Positions 19,328 to 27,357 are shown, numbered from the stretch's first letter. The stretch is 33,312 nt of DNA from Thomasclavelia cocleata (GCF_900102365.1 NZ_FOIN01000029.1:1-33312), one strand, 5' to 3'. Made by a program: numbers and translations. Notes: generated by a model not told the origin, from the sequence alone.

Positions 19328-21106
19328 TTATTGTGTATATGGTATTTGTTCAATATCTATTGTACTATCTTTATGAGCAGTTATTAGTGTTGCTCCCCTT
19401 TGTTTAGTATCTCTTGCTATACCAGGCATTGCTAAATAATCTATACTCATACCATATGTTAATCTAATGCCTTTATATTCTAATGACATATTATTATAAT
19501 GATCATGTCCACAAAACATTCCTTTTGTACTTTTTAATTGGGCAGCCACATTAAATAATTTACTTGGATATTCGGAATCACATATTTTATCAATCATTTT
19601 TTCATCATTAGAGCCAAAATAATATTTTACTTCATTACTGCCTTTTTGATAAAGATTATAGGCAGTTTCATATTCTTGAAGTGGCATATGAAAGAAGATC
19701 AAAGATGATATTGTTTTATTTTCTTCTTTATTCAATTTTTCAATATTTTCTTTATACCAATCTACCTGATCATCGTGAATATAATCGTATTTGTTAAATC
19801 CATCGTCAGTATAAGCATTAGAATCAATTAAGAATAATGCCTGATTTAAAGTGTTGTCACTATTTCTTAATTCTATAAATTGATTATTTCTTCCTGTAAT
19901 ATTTGGTTGAATATAGGGGTATAATAAGGTTCTGCTTGTCTTATATGATAGTGATTTATATAACTTGTTGAGTTCACTTTTATCAGTAGTAGCATAGCTT
20001 TCTGTATCATGATTTCCATAGGTAAAAGCCCAAGGAATCCCTGTGTTTCTCATAAATGCTGCAAATTGTTCAACTGGGGTTTTATTATTTAATGAAAATG
20101 AGGCATATCCAACAGGGAATGTCAAATCCCCTGTAACAATGACAAAGTCTGGTTTTTTTCTTTCAAGTAGTGAATATATTGTTTTTAATGCTTTTAAATC
20201 TTTATCATAAGATAAGGCACTTCCTCCTAAATGAATATCAGTTAGTTGTAATATTTTGAAATCATCTTTTTCTTTTGTAATTGTATATATTCCAGTTTTT
20301 TCATCATAACTTATTTTATTGTTATGATCATTTAAGTAACTAATAGAATTAATGTAGGGTTGAACTAACCAGATATCTTTAGATAAATAGCTGTAACCAA
20401 GTAAAATAGTAATTACGCTTCCTATTATAACTAATGCTATTTTATTCGGCTTTTTTTTCTTGTATCTAATTTTATTTATTCTTGTATAATTATATATTAT
20501 TGTTATTATTGATAAAATTGATACAAATATTGAACTTGGTGATAAGACAAAAACTTTTTCAAATACAAAATAAATAATGGTAGTAATAATAAAATAAACT
20601 ATATTAAATACTACAACATTAATGATTTCTTTATTACATTTTGTTTTTTTATCTAATTTTTCTAGTTTAAACAAAAATTTCAAATTCAATATATTTTTTA
20701 AAATCATAAAAATAATTATTTCATAAAATAATAATCTATAATTGAATAGTTCTAATATTTCAATAATTTTTGAATTAAAGATTAATGTAATAGAACTAAA
20801 AGTAAACATTATTAATTGTATAAAAAAGATAAAAATCCAATTTATACTTTTTTTCACTTTTATATCATATTCGGTTTTTAAATCTATTTCGGTATATTTG
20901 ATTTTTTTTATGTTATTTTTTAATAAAAATTTATAAATATATATATAATCTATTATTATAAATATTATTCCTAAGATAAATAAGAATATAAAATTCTGTT
21001 TAAAGTATATGATAGATTGTATCAAGTACACGGTACCAATTATTCCCAAAATAACTGATATATTAATAAATTTTTTTAATTTTTTATACGATTTATCTTT
21101 TTTCAT
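19328..21106 (-). CDS. Membrane-anchored calcineurin-like metallophosphoesterase
   Basis: The first roughly 260 of 592 residues contain about seven hydrophobic spans with very high Ile, Phe and Lys content. The C-terminal half is a complete metallophosphoesterase domain with the dimetal signatures LTDIHLGG (Asp290, His292), VTGDL, YGNHD (Asn365, His366), FFHMP (His473) and CGHDH (His534, His536). Related domains hydrolyse phosphomonoesters or phosphodiesters, often on nucleotides, lipids or cell-wall precursors. Attachment to a large N-terminal membrane module suggests a surface or lipid-linked substrate, which is inference. AAGGAA lies about 10 bases before the ATG. It is transcribed toward its own terminator; the tyrosine phosphatase gene upstream has a separate terminator. 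Confidence 0.9.
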   Translation of the reverse strand: MKKDKSYKKLKKFINISVILGIIGTVYLIQSIIYFKQNFIFLFILGIIFIIIDYIYIYKFLLKNNIKKIKYTEIDLKTEYDIKVKKSINWIFIFFIQLIMFTFSSITLIFNSKIIEILELFNYRLLFYEIIIFMILKNILNLKFLFKLEKLDKKTKCNKEIINVVVFNIVYFIITTIIYFVFEKVFVLSPSSIFVSILSIITIIYNYTRINKIRYKKKKPNKIALVIIGSVITILLGYSYLSKDIWLVQPYINSISYLNDHNNKISYDEKTGIYTITKEKDDFKILQLTDIHLGGSALSYDKDLKALKTIYSLLERKKPDFVIVTGDLTFPVGYASFSLNNKTPVEQFAAFMRNTGIPWAFTYGNHDTESYATTDKSELNKLYKSLSYKTSRTLLYPYIQPNITGRNNQFIELRNSDNTLNQALFLIDSNAYTDDGFNKYDYIHDDQVDWYKENIEKLNKEENKTISSLIFFHMPLQEYETAYNLYQKGSNEVKYYFGSNDEKMIDKICDSEYPSKLFNVAAQLKSTKGMFCGHDHYNNMSLEYKGIRLTYGMSIDYLAMPGIARDTKQRGATLITAHKDSTIDIEQIPYTQ

Positions 21107-21247
21107 TATTAATAATATTCCTTTTCAACAAATTATTTTTTCACTAAACATTATATCATTTCACTTGAAATTTATGTAGTATTATTGGTGGAGATGTTTA
21201 TATTATTCATACTGAATTATTAGTATCTAATAATTCTGGTGATAATA

Positions 21248-21273
21248 AAAAAACTACTTTCAAGTAGTTTTTT
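21248..21273 (-). terminator. Intrinsic terminator of the tyrosine phosphatase gene
   Basis: A hairpin with arms AAAAAACTACTT and AAGTAGTTTTTT (21248-21259 with 21262-21273) overlaps the TAA stop codon of the gene ending at 21272. Confidence 0.8.
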
Positions 21274-21745
21274 ATTTAGACCATAACCCATGTTTTATTA
21301 TCAATGTATTTAATAGTTCGCTACAACCTTGATAAATGTCAGAATATGTCTTATCGAAATTACCAGTATACCATGGATCGGCTATATCTCGAGGATGATT
21401 GGTAAAATCTAATAAACGGGATACCTTATTTTGGGGATCGCTTTTAATAATATTAAATATTCCAGTTATATTAGAAGTATCCATTGCAATAATATAATCA
21501 TACTTATCATAATCATCTTTTGTGAGTTGAACAGATGTTTTGCCGCATGTATAAATATTATATTGAGCAAGTTTATTTCTTGTACCTGGGTGAACAGGAT
21601 TTCCATATTCCTCACTACTAGTAGCTGATGATTGAATGTAAAATAATTTTTCTAAATTTTGTTTTTCTACTAGATTTTTTAATATAAATTCAGCCATTGG
21701 AGAACGGCAAATATTTCCTAAGCATACAAACATAATTTTTATCAT
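21272..21745 (-). CDS. Low-molecular-weight protein tyrosine phosphatase
   Basis: The 157-residue length and the N-terminal active-site loop VCLGNICRSPMAEF (nucleophile Cys8, Arg14, Ser15) are diagnostic for the LMW-PTP/arsenate-reductase-like fold. The general acid Asp123 sits in the conserved ADPWYTG. These enzymes remove phosphate from phosphotyrosine, or in Firmicutes such as B. subtilis YwlE from phosphoarginine. The sequence alone does not decide between these. AAGGGG lies about 10 bases before the ATG. The gene is flanked by tRNA-Lys upstream and the metallophosphoesterase downstream, each separated by a terminator. Confidence 0.94.
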   Translation of the reverse strand: MIKIMFVCLGNICRSPMAEFILKNLVEKQNLEKLFYIQSSATSSEEYGNPVHPGTRNKLAQYNIYTCGKTSVQLTKDDYDKYDYIIAMDTSNITGIFNIIKSDPQNKVSRLLDFTNHPRDIADPWYTGNFDKTYSDIYQGCSELLNTLIIKHGLWSK

Positions 21746-21767
21746 TACAAAATACCCCTTATCTATT

Positions 21768-21792
21768 AAAAAAAGATGAACATATGTTCATC
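21768..21792 (-). terminator. Intrinsic terminator after tRNA-Lys
   Basis: The 18-base palindrome at 21775-21792 (arms GATGAAC/GTTCATC, ATAT loop) is followed on the minus strand by seven Ts. Confidence 0.85.
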
Positions 21793-21803
21793 ATAATTAT
21801 CAA

Positions 21804-21879
21804 TGGTGACCCGCAGGCGATTCGAACGCCTGACCCTCTGATTAAAAGTCAGATGCTCTACCGGCTGAGCTAGCGGGTC
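21804..21879 (-). tRNA. tRNA-Lys (TTT)
   Basis: Read on the minus strand the acceptor is GACCCGC/GCGGGTC. The anticodon stem TCTGA/TCAGA carries loop CTTTTAA (anticodon TTT at 21844-21846), with T-loop GTTCGAATC and an encoded CCA. It is a single-gene unit with its own promoter and terminator. Confidence 0.98.
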
Positions 21880-21903
21880 ATATACACTTAATAGTGCTAT
21901 ATA

Positions 21904-21932
21904 AAAATATCACACTTTTAGTAGAATGTAAA
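21904..21932 (-). promoter_or_regulatory. Candidate sigma-A promoter of tRNA-Lys
   Basis: On the minus strand TTTACA (21927-21932) and TATTTT (21904-21909) are separated by exactly 17 bases, about 25 bases before the mature tRNA start. Confidence 0.6.
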
Positions 21933-21959
21933 GTAATTTGAAAAAAATGATAATAAATT

Positions 21960-21988
21960 TTGCTAATTGTGGTAAATGTTGTTATAAT
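21960..21988 (+). promoter_or_regulatory. Sigma-A promoter of the LppM-like lipoprotein gene
   Basis: TTGCTA (21960-21965), 17 bases and a perfect TATAAT (21983-21988). Transcription should start only a few bases before the GGAGGG site at 22000-22005. Confidence 0.8.
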
Positions 21989-22011
21989 TATATATATATG
22001 GAGGGATTAAA

Positions 22012-22695
22012 ATGAAAAAAATATTAAAGTTATTGACGGTGTGTGTTATGCTGCTAGCATTGACAGGGTGTATGAAAGTCCGTTATCAAATTAACATTAC
22101 TGATAAAGATAAAGCTGATGTTAATTTAACAATGTTGTATTCTAAAGAAATGATGGATACTTATAACATGACTCAAGAAAGTATTAAAGAACAGCTGAAA
22201 GCTGATGATACTTATGCTAAGTGGGATTTAAAGAGTGTTAATGAAAAGATTGATGGTGAACAATATGTAGGGTTTAAAGCTACTGCACCTGAGGATGTAA
22301 CAAAAGAAATTTTGGATAGTTTAACAGTTAAAGGTGACAAGTATACTTTAAAACTTAAAGGTGATGATGTTAGTGGTGATTTTAATACTAGCGAGTTTGA
22401 GCAGCTTGGGTATTCAATGGATCAATTGGAAAAAATGGGATTAGAAGTTAGTATAAAAATTGCAATGCCTGGGGAAATTAAAAGTTCAACAGTTGGGAAA
22501 ATTGAAAATGGTGTTGTTACTTTAGGGTTAACTGATTTAGATAAATTAACATCTGATGTTACAATTGTTTCTGAAAAATCTGGTTCTTCTAGTTCATTTG
22601 GTAGCACTGGTTTAATTATTGGGGGAATTGCATTAGTAGCAATAGTTGCTGGTGGTGGTTTTTATTTTTATAAGAAAAAAAATGAAAATAATTAA
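22012..22695 (+). CDS. LppM-like (DUF3153-type) lipoprotein with C-terminal membrane span
   Basis: The 227-residue protein begins with a lipoprotein signal peptide and lipobox ALTGC, with Cys20 as the lipidated residue. Residues about 21-185 form an extracellular domain starting MKVRYQINITDKDKADVN, which resembles the LppM/DUF3153 domain of actinobacterial and Firmicute surface lipoproteins. A Ser/Gly-rich linker leads to a single hydrophobic segment (about 201-220) and a KKK tail, so it would be anchored at both ends. The molecular role is unknown. GGAGGG lies 6 bases before the ATG, and the gene ends at a hairpin shared with the convergent radical SAM gene. Confidence 0.82.
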   Translation: MKKILKLLTVCVMLLALTGCMKVRYQINITDKDKADVNLTMLYSKEMMDTYNMTQESIKEQLKADDTYAKWDLKSVNEKIDGEQYVGFKATAPEDVTKEILDSLTVKGDKYTLKLKGDDVSGDFNTSEFEQLGYSMDQLEKMGLEVSIKIAMPGEIKSSTVGKIENGVVTLGLTDLDKLTSDVTIVSEKSGSSSSFGSTGLIIGGIALVAIVAGGGFYFYKKKNENN

Positions 22696-22710
22696 AATAT
22701 AAAAATTGTA

Positions 22711-22735
22711 AAGGGATTCAAACTTGAATCCTTTT
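22711..22735. terminator. Bidirectional terminator between convergent genes
   Basis: AAGGGATTCAA and TTGAATCCTTTT pair around a minimal loop (core arms 22714-22721 with 22724-22731), ending in Ts. It lies between the lipoprotein stop and the end of the minus-strand radical SAM gene. Confidence 0.7.
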
Positions 22736-22760
22736 AATATATATTATTTAGTGAAATAAG

Positions 22761-23606
22761 TTATTGTTTTGGATATGTTGGAGTGTCAATGTTATATTGT
22801 TTTTTTATTTGATTGATCATTGAATAAAGATTTTTTTTATAAAGATTAAATTCTTCTTTTTGGTAGTAAAGTGAAGATATTTTTTTGTATAGATGATAAT
22901 CATATTTTTTTATAGCATTGAAAAAATATGCCCTGGTTGGACCACGTAAATATAAGATGCCAGGTAAAACATAGTCAGCATTTACTTTTTTTGCCATTTT
23001 GTATAAACCATTTATATTTCCAGGGTGATCTGTTAAATAGGGAATTATGGGCATAATGTGTATTCCTGTGGATGCATTAGTATGTTTTTTTATTTGATCA
23101 ATAACTCTAAAACGATTTATTAAAGATGAACTGCCAGGTTCAATAATAGACCGTAGTTTATCATCAACTGTAATAATTGTACATGCAATATTAACATATG
23201 TAATTTTTGATAATTCATTAATTAGATCAAGATCACGTAATATTAAAGATGATTTGGTAGAGATTATTATAGGGGTCTTATATTTTATCATCAGTTTTAA
23301 AATTTCGGGCATTAGCTGTAGTTTTTCTTCTAATGGCTGGTAACTGTCACAAACACCTCCAATATTGATAATCTCATGTTTCCATGTAGGAGAAGAAAGT
23401 TTTTTTTCTAAACAGGAAAGAATATTTTTTTTATAATAAATTGTTTCAAAATAGTCACAATCATTTAAATATTTATGGCTATAGATGGCATAACAGTATA
23501 TGCAGCCATGTTCGCATCCACGATAGATATTTAAATCCCATTTGAATGGGAATCGTCCTTTTACTTTATTTAAAGCGCTTTTAGCTTCTAGTTCTTGATA
23601 TTTCAT
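22761..23606 (-). CDS. SPL-like radical SAM protein (SplB/Rv2578c group)
   Basis: This protein, 281 residues from the ATG, carries a radical SAM cluster motif CEHGCIYC (CxxxCxxC; Cys31, Cys35, Cys38) binding a 4Fe-4S cluster. It also has the NIYRGCEHGC and YCYA context typical of the spore photoproduct lyase-like group (COG1533, Rv2578c-type). Further family segments are GGVCDSYQPLE and PGILYLRG. True spore photoproduct lyases repair UV lesions in spore DNA, but most members of this broader group have no known substrate. It looks too divergent in its C-terminal half for a firm SplB call. The frame opens at a GTG at 23615, but AGGAAG at 23615-23620 overlaps it and sits 8 bases from the ATG at 23606, which I take as the start. 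Confidence 0.85.
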   Translation of the reverse strand: MKYQELEAKSALNKVKGRFPFKWDLNIYRGCEHGCIYCYAIYSHKYLNDCDYFETIYYKKNILSCLEKKLSSPTWKHEIINIGGVCDSYQPLEEKLQLMPEILKLMIKYKTPIIISTKSSLILRDLDLINELSKITYVNIACTIITVDDKLRSIIEPGSSSLINRFRVIDQIKKHTNASTGIHIMPIIPYLTDHPGNINGLYKMAKKVNADYVLPGILYLRGPTRAYFFNAIKKYDYHLYKKISSLYYQKEEFNLYKKNLYSMINQIKKQYNIDTPTYPKQ

Positions 23607-23676
23607 TGTTATCACTTCCTAAATAAATAATAACATAAATCATAAAGTTTATTTAATGTTATTTTTTTACATATTT

Positions 23677-23703
23677 TTGACAGTGACAGTGTTTTAATAA
23701 AAT
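23677..23703 (+). promoter_or_regulatory. Candidate promoter of the LolA-like lipoprotein gene
   Basis: A consensus TTGACA at 23677-23682 is followed by TAAAAT at 23698-23703 with a short 15-base spacer. No better -10 is visible. Confidence 0.4.
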
Positions 23704-23722
23704 AAAAAGGGTGTTTGAGATT

Positions 23723-24586
23723 ATGAAAAATAGATGGATTGGATTATTAGCTGGATTAATAGTATTTACAGGATGTAATGAGCAAGATATTGAAAAACCT
23801 GTTACAGCATTGAATATTGATATTTCTAAATTAAATCAGCAAAGAACAGTTATTAAGAATATGGTAGAGTTTAAAGATAATGATCAAGGTAAACATGATT
23901 TATTGATGTTGATGATTAATAGTGTTGATTATTATAATTTAATAAGTGGAAAAATGAAAGTGACTTCTACTTATTTAGATAATATGTCAAATTTAGAATA
24001 TGAATTTCAAATAAATATTCCTGAATATAAATCATATGTTTATCAGATATCTTCAAATGATTATAGTGAACAGGTAATGATTAGAGATAGTGAGAAGATG
24101 TACGTTTTTACTGGGGATAAAAAGGATTTAGAAAATTTTACTTTAAATGAATTAATAGAAAAAAAGCAGTTTAGTGTTGAGGAAATAAGTAGGGAGAATA
24201 ACTTATTTAAGTTTATGGATTGGTCACTAACAAATAGAGTGGAAGATGTTAATATAACTAGAGTTGCTAATGATTTATATGGGGATGTAGCACCGTATTT
24301 ATTTCCAGAAGATATTGCATTAAGACAGTTAGGGGTTGATTATTCTAGTTTTACAATTAAGGGTAAAACAGAGTTTTTAGGAAGAGATGTTTTTCAGGTT
24401 GAAGGTATTATAAATAATGATTTATATACTGAGGGAGGAACGATTTCGATGTTGGTTGATCAGCAAACAGGAATTGTTTTAGAGTATACTCGAAATAGTA
24501 TTAATAGTAAGGTTGAAATGAAAATGGAAAGTATTTCAATAGATGAAGGTAGTGAGATAGATTTGTATAGTAAATATATAAAGTAA
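23723..24586 (+). CDS. Lipoprotein with LolA/MucB-like predicted fold
   Basis: From the ATG at 23723 the 287-residue protein starts with a lipoprotein signal ending in FTGC, with Cys18 the lipidated residue. The rest is rich in beta-strand-like segments (for example KMKVTSTYLD, YEFQINIPEYKSYVYQI, GRDVFQVEG, ISMLVDQQTGIVLEY). This resembles the LolA/RsiB-type outer-surface domains that bind lipids or act as sensory lipoproteins in Firmicutes, which is inference from pattern only. The frame is open back to a GTG at 23711, but that codon abuts the AAAAAGG site, so the ATG is preferred. It is not in an evident operon, and an AT-rich terminator follows. Confidence 0.75.
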   Translation: MKNRWIGLLAGLIVFTGCNEQDIEKPVTALNIDISKLNQQRTVIKNMVEFKDNDQGKHDLLMLMINSVDYYNLISGKMKVTSTYLDNMSNLEYEFQINIPEYKSYVYQISSNDYSEQVMIRDSEKMYVFTGDKKDLENFTLNELIEKKQFSVEEISRENNLFKFMDWSLTNRVEDVNITRVANDLYGDVAPYLFPEDIALRQLGVDYSSFTIKGKTEFLGRDVFQVEGIINNDLYTEGGTISMLVDQQTGIVLEYTRNSINSKVEMKMESISIDEGSEIDLYSKYIK

Positions 24587-24594
24587 GGATATGT

Positions 24595-24628
24595 AATAAT
24601 TAAGAAAGTAAAAAGATAATTATTTTTT
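24595..24628 (+). terminator. Weak intrinsic terminator after the LolA-like lipoprotein
   Basis: An all-AT 8-bp stem AATAATTA/TAATTATT (24595-24602 with 24617-24624) is followed by Ts, so it would be a weak terminator. Confidence 0.5.
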
Positions 24629-24782
24629 ATATAATTGAAAAGAAGGTAATAAATTGTTTGGTAAAAATAGAAGTAAATAGGATAAATGTATTATTTAAAA
24701 TATATTAATATGATGTGATTTAAGTGAAAAGGCGATATATTATTGTTTATTTAATAAAAATTGAAAAAAATGTAAAAAACTA

Positions 24783-24811
24783 TTGCATATATATATTATA
24801 AATGATATTAT
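24783..24811 (+). promoter_or_regulatory. Sigma-A promoter of the five-tRNA operon
   Basis: TTGCAT (24783-24788), a 17-base AT-only spacer apart from one G, and TATTAT (24806-24811), 17 bases before the first tRNA. The layout matches the tRNA-Ile/Ala promoter. Confidence 0.8.
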
Positions 24812-24827
24812 ATTAGGGCACCAAGTT

Positions 24828-24903
24828 GCTTGAATAGCTCAGTTGGTAGAGCAATCGGCTGTTAACCGATCGGTCGTAGGTTCGAGTCCTACTTCAAGCG
24901 CCA
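24828..24903 (+). tRNA. tRNA-Asn (GTT)
   Basis: Acceptor GCTTGAA/TTCAAGC, anticodon stem ATCGG/CCGAT with loop CTGTTAA (anticodon GTT at 24861-24863), T-loop GTTCGAGTC, G discriminator and encoded CCA. First of five co-transcribed tRNAs. Confidence 0.98.
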
Positions 24904-24904
24904 T

Positions 24905-24980
24905 GGCCTGTTGGAGAAACGGTTAACTCACATGCCTTTCACGCATGCATTCACGGGTTCGAATCCCGTACAGGTCACCA
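24905..24980 (+). tRNA. tRNA-Glu (TTC)
   Basis: The acceptor GGCCTGT/ACAGGTC (one G-T pair), the anticodon stem CATGC/GCATG with loop CTTTCAC (anticodon TTC at 24938-24940) and an encoded CCA are visible. It starts one base after tRNA-Asn. Confidence 0.98.
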
Positions 24981-24984
24981 TTTT

Positions 24985-25060
24985 GGAGGTTTAGCTCAGT
25001 TGGGAGAGCATCTGCCTTACAAGCAGAGGGTCAGCGGTTCGAGTCCGTTAACCTCCACCA
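24985..25060 (+). tRNA. tRNA-Val (TAC)
   Basis: Acceptor GGAGGTT/AACCTCC, anticodon stem TCTGC/GCAGA with loop CTTACAA (anticodon TAC at 25018-25020), T-loop GTTCGAGTC and encoded CCA. Confidence 0.98.
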
Positions 25061-25072
25061 TTATAGTTATAA

Positions 25073-25148
<76 letters not shown>

Positions 25149-25155
25149 TTTTGTT

Positions 25156-25239
25156 GCGGATGTGGCGGAACTGGCAGACGCACTAGACTTAGGATCTAGC
25201 GCCTTTGGCGTGCAGGTTCGATTCCTGTCATCCGCACCA
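25156..25239 (+). tRNA. tRNA-Leu (TAG)
   Basis: A class II tRNA of 84 bases with acceptor GCGGATG/CATCCGC, anticodon stem CTAGA/TCTAG with loop CTTAGGA (anticodon TAG at 25190-25192), a long variable arm GCGCCTTTGGCGT and encoded CCA. It is the last tRNA of the operon, next to the recombinase remnant. Confidence 0.98.
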
Positions 25240-25249
25240 GTTGTTAGGT

Positions 25250-25290
25250 ACTCTCAAAGCCTTTATTGATAAGGGTTTTGGGAGTTTTTT
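25250..25290 (+). terminator. Terminator of the five-tRNA operon
   Basis: ACTCTCAAAGCC (25250-25261) pairs, with G-T wobble, to the GGTTTTGGGAGT arm ending at 25285, and a run of Ts follows. Confidence 0.8.
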
Positions 25291-25425
25291 CTTTATATGA
25301 ATATAGAAAATCAATTTTTAAAATTGCATCTACATCTTTTTTATGGAAAATAATTTTTAATATTATTTCAGATTATTATTTCCAAAAATATAGTTTTTAA
25401 TATTTGTGTTTTACTTTCAAAATGA

Positions 25426-25760
25426 TTAAATGAGACTATCAGGCAAGATATCTAATATTATATTTGCTGACTTTGCTTTTGAAAGAACATTTAAATGAGT
25501 ATAGGTATTTGTAGTAATACTTGAATGTCCTAACCATTTTTATACTTTCACTAGATTTTCACTTTTATACACATCCTTGTAGCATAGGGATGTCTTAAAT
25601 TGTTCTTCTTCCTATTAAAATAGAACATTTTTTCATACCTTTGCATAAGTTCTTAAACTGTCGATATATCCTTATTTTTCAAGGTTTATTGGCTTTTCTT
25701 GTTTGTACTACCTTATAACTAAGCATATCTTTGCTTTCATTCGTTGTGTGTTTCGTTGAA
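25426..25760 (-). pseudogene. Tyrosine recombinase (phage/ICE integrase) C-terminal remnant
   Basis: On the minus strand two frames preserve the catalytic core of a tyrosine recombinase. One reads NLRHPYATRMC (about 25570-25601, the HxLRHTxAT-type box). The other reads WLGHSSITTNTYTHL and runs on to a stop at 25426, keeping the LGH histidine and the NTYTH nucleophile tyrosine. The two are in different frames, an in-frame TAA precedes the WLGH segment (25540-25542), and upstream sequence up to about 25760 is only coding-like. The gene is dead. It would have made an integrase of the Tn916/phage type, and its C-terminal end faces the tRNA-Leu gene, a common attachment site for such elements. Confidence 0.8.
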
Positions 25761-25827
25761 AATTATGCTATTATATTTCGGATCTCTTTGTTTGCTCAAA
25801 CCTCTGATACATGAGCATATAAGTTGA

Positions 25828-26074
25828 ATATTTGAAGATGCTCCTAAGAAAAATATTAAAGTAGAGAATAATTAGTGTGTGGTGTTTATTGCGATTGATG
25901 TTTATTGTCTGATAAAAAGAAATTCAAGTAAAACAAGAAATGAAACTCTTATATTACCATCTTGGTTAAATGAATTAGAAATAAAATAAGTTATTTTTTT
26001 CTAAAATTTTACAAGATGTAATTAAAAAAGCCTCTGAATCAGTTGTACTAATTAAGCCTTTTTTACTTATTGAT
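25828..26074 (+). pseudogene. HicB-type antitoxin remnant
   Basis: One frame reads FEDAPKKNIKVENN, a TAG at 25873-25875, then VVFIAIDVY and later NETLILPSWLNELEIK to a TAA at 25987-25989. The next frame continues FSKILQDVIKKASES. Joined, they match the C-terminal part of HicB antitoxins, with a beta-strand VxIDxD-like segment followed by a ribbon-helix-helix ending LPxWLNExA..xxINFSxxLQxAL. No intact start, no HicA toxin with its zinc-binding-like double-stranded RNA-binding fold, and at least two disruptions are seen. It cannot make a functional antitoxin. Confidence 0.65.
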
Positions 26075-26539
26075 TAATTTATAGAAGGGGATTGAAAAAT
26101 GTTTAAATAGTTTTTAAGAATGATCAAGATGAAAAACAATTAGAAGATAGTAGTGATATTGAAAGTGGTAAAAACTTATTATAAAAATTTGATACATAAT
26201 ATGTAATTTAATTTCTTGTTTGAAATCAACTGTCTTTCTTATGTCTTATTCAATTTTTCAAAGTGATAATGGCATACTTTATATCACACCATGTAAAATG
26301 CAGTTTTACCTTATAAATACAGCGTTTTCCACTTGTTAGTGTATATTGTCTCTTGTTTTTTGTGCCCTCCTTGTTAGATAACGGGGCTTAATATTCGCTG
26401 GCAAGCTCACTCAACTGTCGAAGTGAACCGACCGCTAAAAACAGCGGAAAAATCTAAGAGATTTTCCCACCGCCGTGATTGGATTGCTTCGTCAATTTAT
26501 GAGATTTTCGTCTTAGCAAATATACCTATAAACTTAAAT
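26075..26539. other. Island debris with a GC-richer hairpin segment
   Basis: Between about 26320 and 26500 the base composition is clearly richer in G and C than its surroundings. Two adjacent hairpins lie there: CCGCT/AGCGG (26432-26447) and AAAATCT/AGATTTT (26449-26465). Short coding-like shreds occur on both strands (for example KNDQDEKQLEDSSDIESG near 26120-26180) but no gene can be supported. An AAGGAGGGCAC on the minus strand near 26365 has no convincing gene behind it. The block looks like foreign, mobile-element-derived sequence. Confidence 0.5.
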
Positions 26540-27040
26540 CTATCTTACTTTTCCATAAATACAGAGGTCATAAATATTCTTGTTTTTTATAACTGCTTTT
26601 TTCATTATACCTTCAAGTAAAAAATTGTTCTTTTCTAGCACTTTTCTAGATGCAATATTAGGTTCATACACCATTCCCGTAATTCGAATGATATCTAATT
26701 TCTCAAAAGCGATTTCACAGATTTGTCTTACTGCTTCTGTCATGATTCCCTTTGAATATACTTCTTGTAATAGATAATATCCAATTTCAGAATCTTTTCG
26801 ATAAACATCTTCTTTTTGTTCGACTGATATTGTGCCTATTATTTTACCATCAACAACTATTTTTCGAAACACACCTTTTTTTTCATCGTTTTCTTTTACC
26901 ATATTTAACCACCATTTTGCTGATTCATTTGTATATGGATTGGGTAATCTATCCGATAGATAGTTTCTATCTATGGTGTTACACATTTTTATGAGAAATT
27001 CTTTATCTTCAAAACTCCATTTTTTTAATTTAATTTTCAT
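26540..27040 (-). CDS. GNAT-family N-acetyltransferase (RimJ/RimL-like)
   Basis: From the ATG at 27040 this is a 166-residue GNAT enzyme, which would transfer acetyl from acetyl-CoA to a protein N-terminus or small amine. The order of motifs fits the Acetyltransf_3/RimJ-RimL group: FRKIVVDGKIIGTISVE (beta-strands 2-4), EIGYYLLQEVYSKGIMTEA (pyrophosphate-binding loop), then NIASRKVLEKNNFLLEGIMKKA. The usual Q/RxxGxG/A loop is replaced by a VYSKGIM sequence, so acetyl-CoA binding should be checked. A longer frame to 27145 exists, but GAGGTG at 27047-27052 fixes the shorter start. It is the only intact gene in the degraded 25.4-28.2 kb region. Confidence 0.85.
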   Translation of the reverse strand: MKIKLKKWSFEDKEFLIKMCNTIDRNYLSDRLPNPYTNESAKWWLNMVKENDEKKGVFRKIVVDGKIIGTISVEQKEDVYRKDSEIGYYLLQEVYSKGIMTEAVRQICEIAFEKLDIIRITGMVYEPNIASRKVLEKNNFLLEGIMKKAVIKNKNIYDLCIYGKVR

Positions 27041-27357
27041 TTTTAGCACCTCGCTTACAAATATGAATTTATCGATATCTTTGTTAAATATTATATCATT
27101 AGAAAATTGTACTGTCATTTTTTTTAGACATTGAACAGAAAACACTTAATTTAATATCGTAATATTTTTGTATATTTTGGTATAAGTAGTTATATAGGGC
27201 TCATTCATTTGTTGTAATTTCCTTGATATTAAATTTCTAGATTTTGCCTTAAATACAGTAATTATGTGATGTTTTAATTTATATGTATCTTATATCTATT
27301 AAAATAGACCATATGAGGACATTATAAAATATATGATAAAAATTTTTTAGAAAAATA
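27041..27357. other. Intergenic region between the GNAT gene and the broken regulator
   Basis: AT-rich with no gene or repeat that I can support. Confidence 0.4.

Noticed and set aside
26423-26620. A 65-residue plus-strand frame (MNRPLKTAEKSKRF...) in the GC-richer segment
   Set aside because: No ribosome binding site, it runs into the antisense of the GNAT gene, and the later part is plainly the reverse of that gene.
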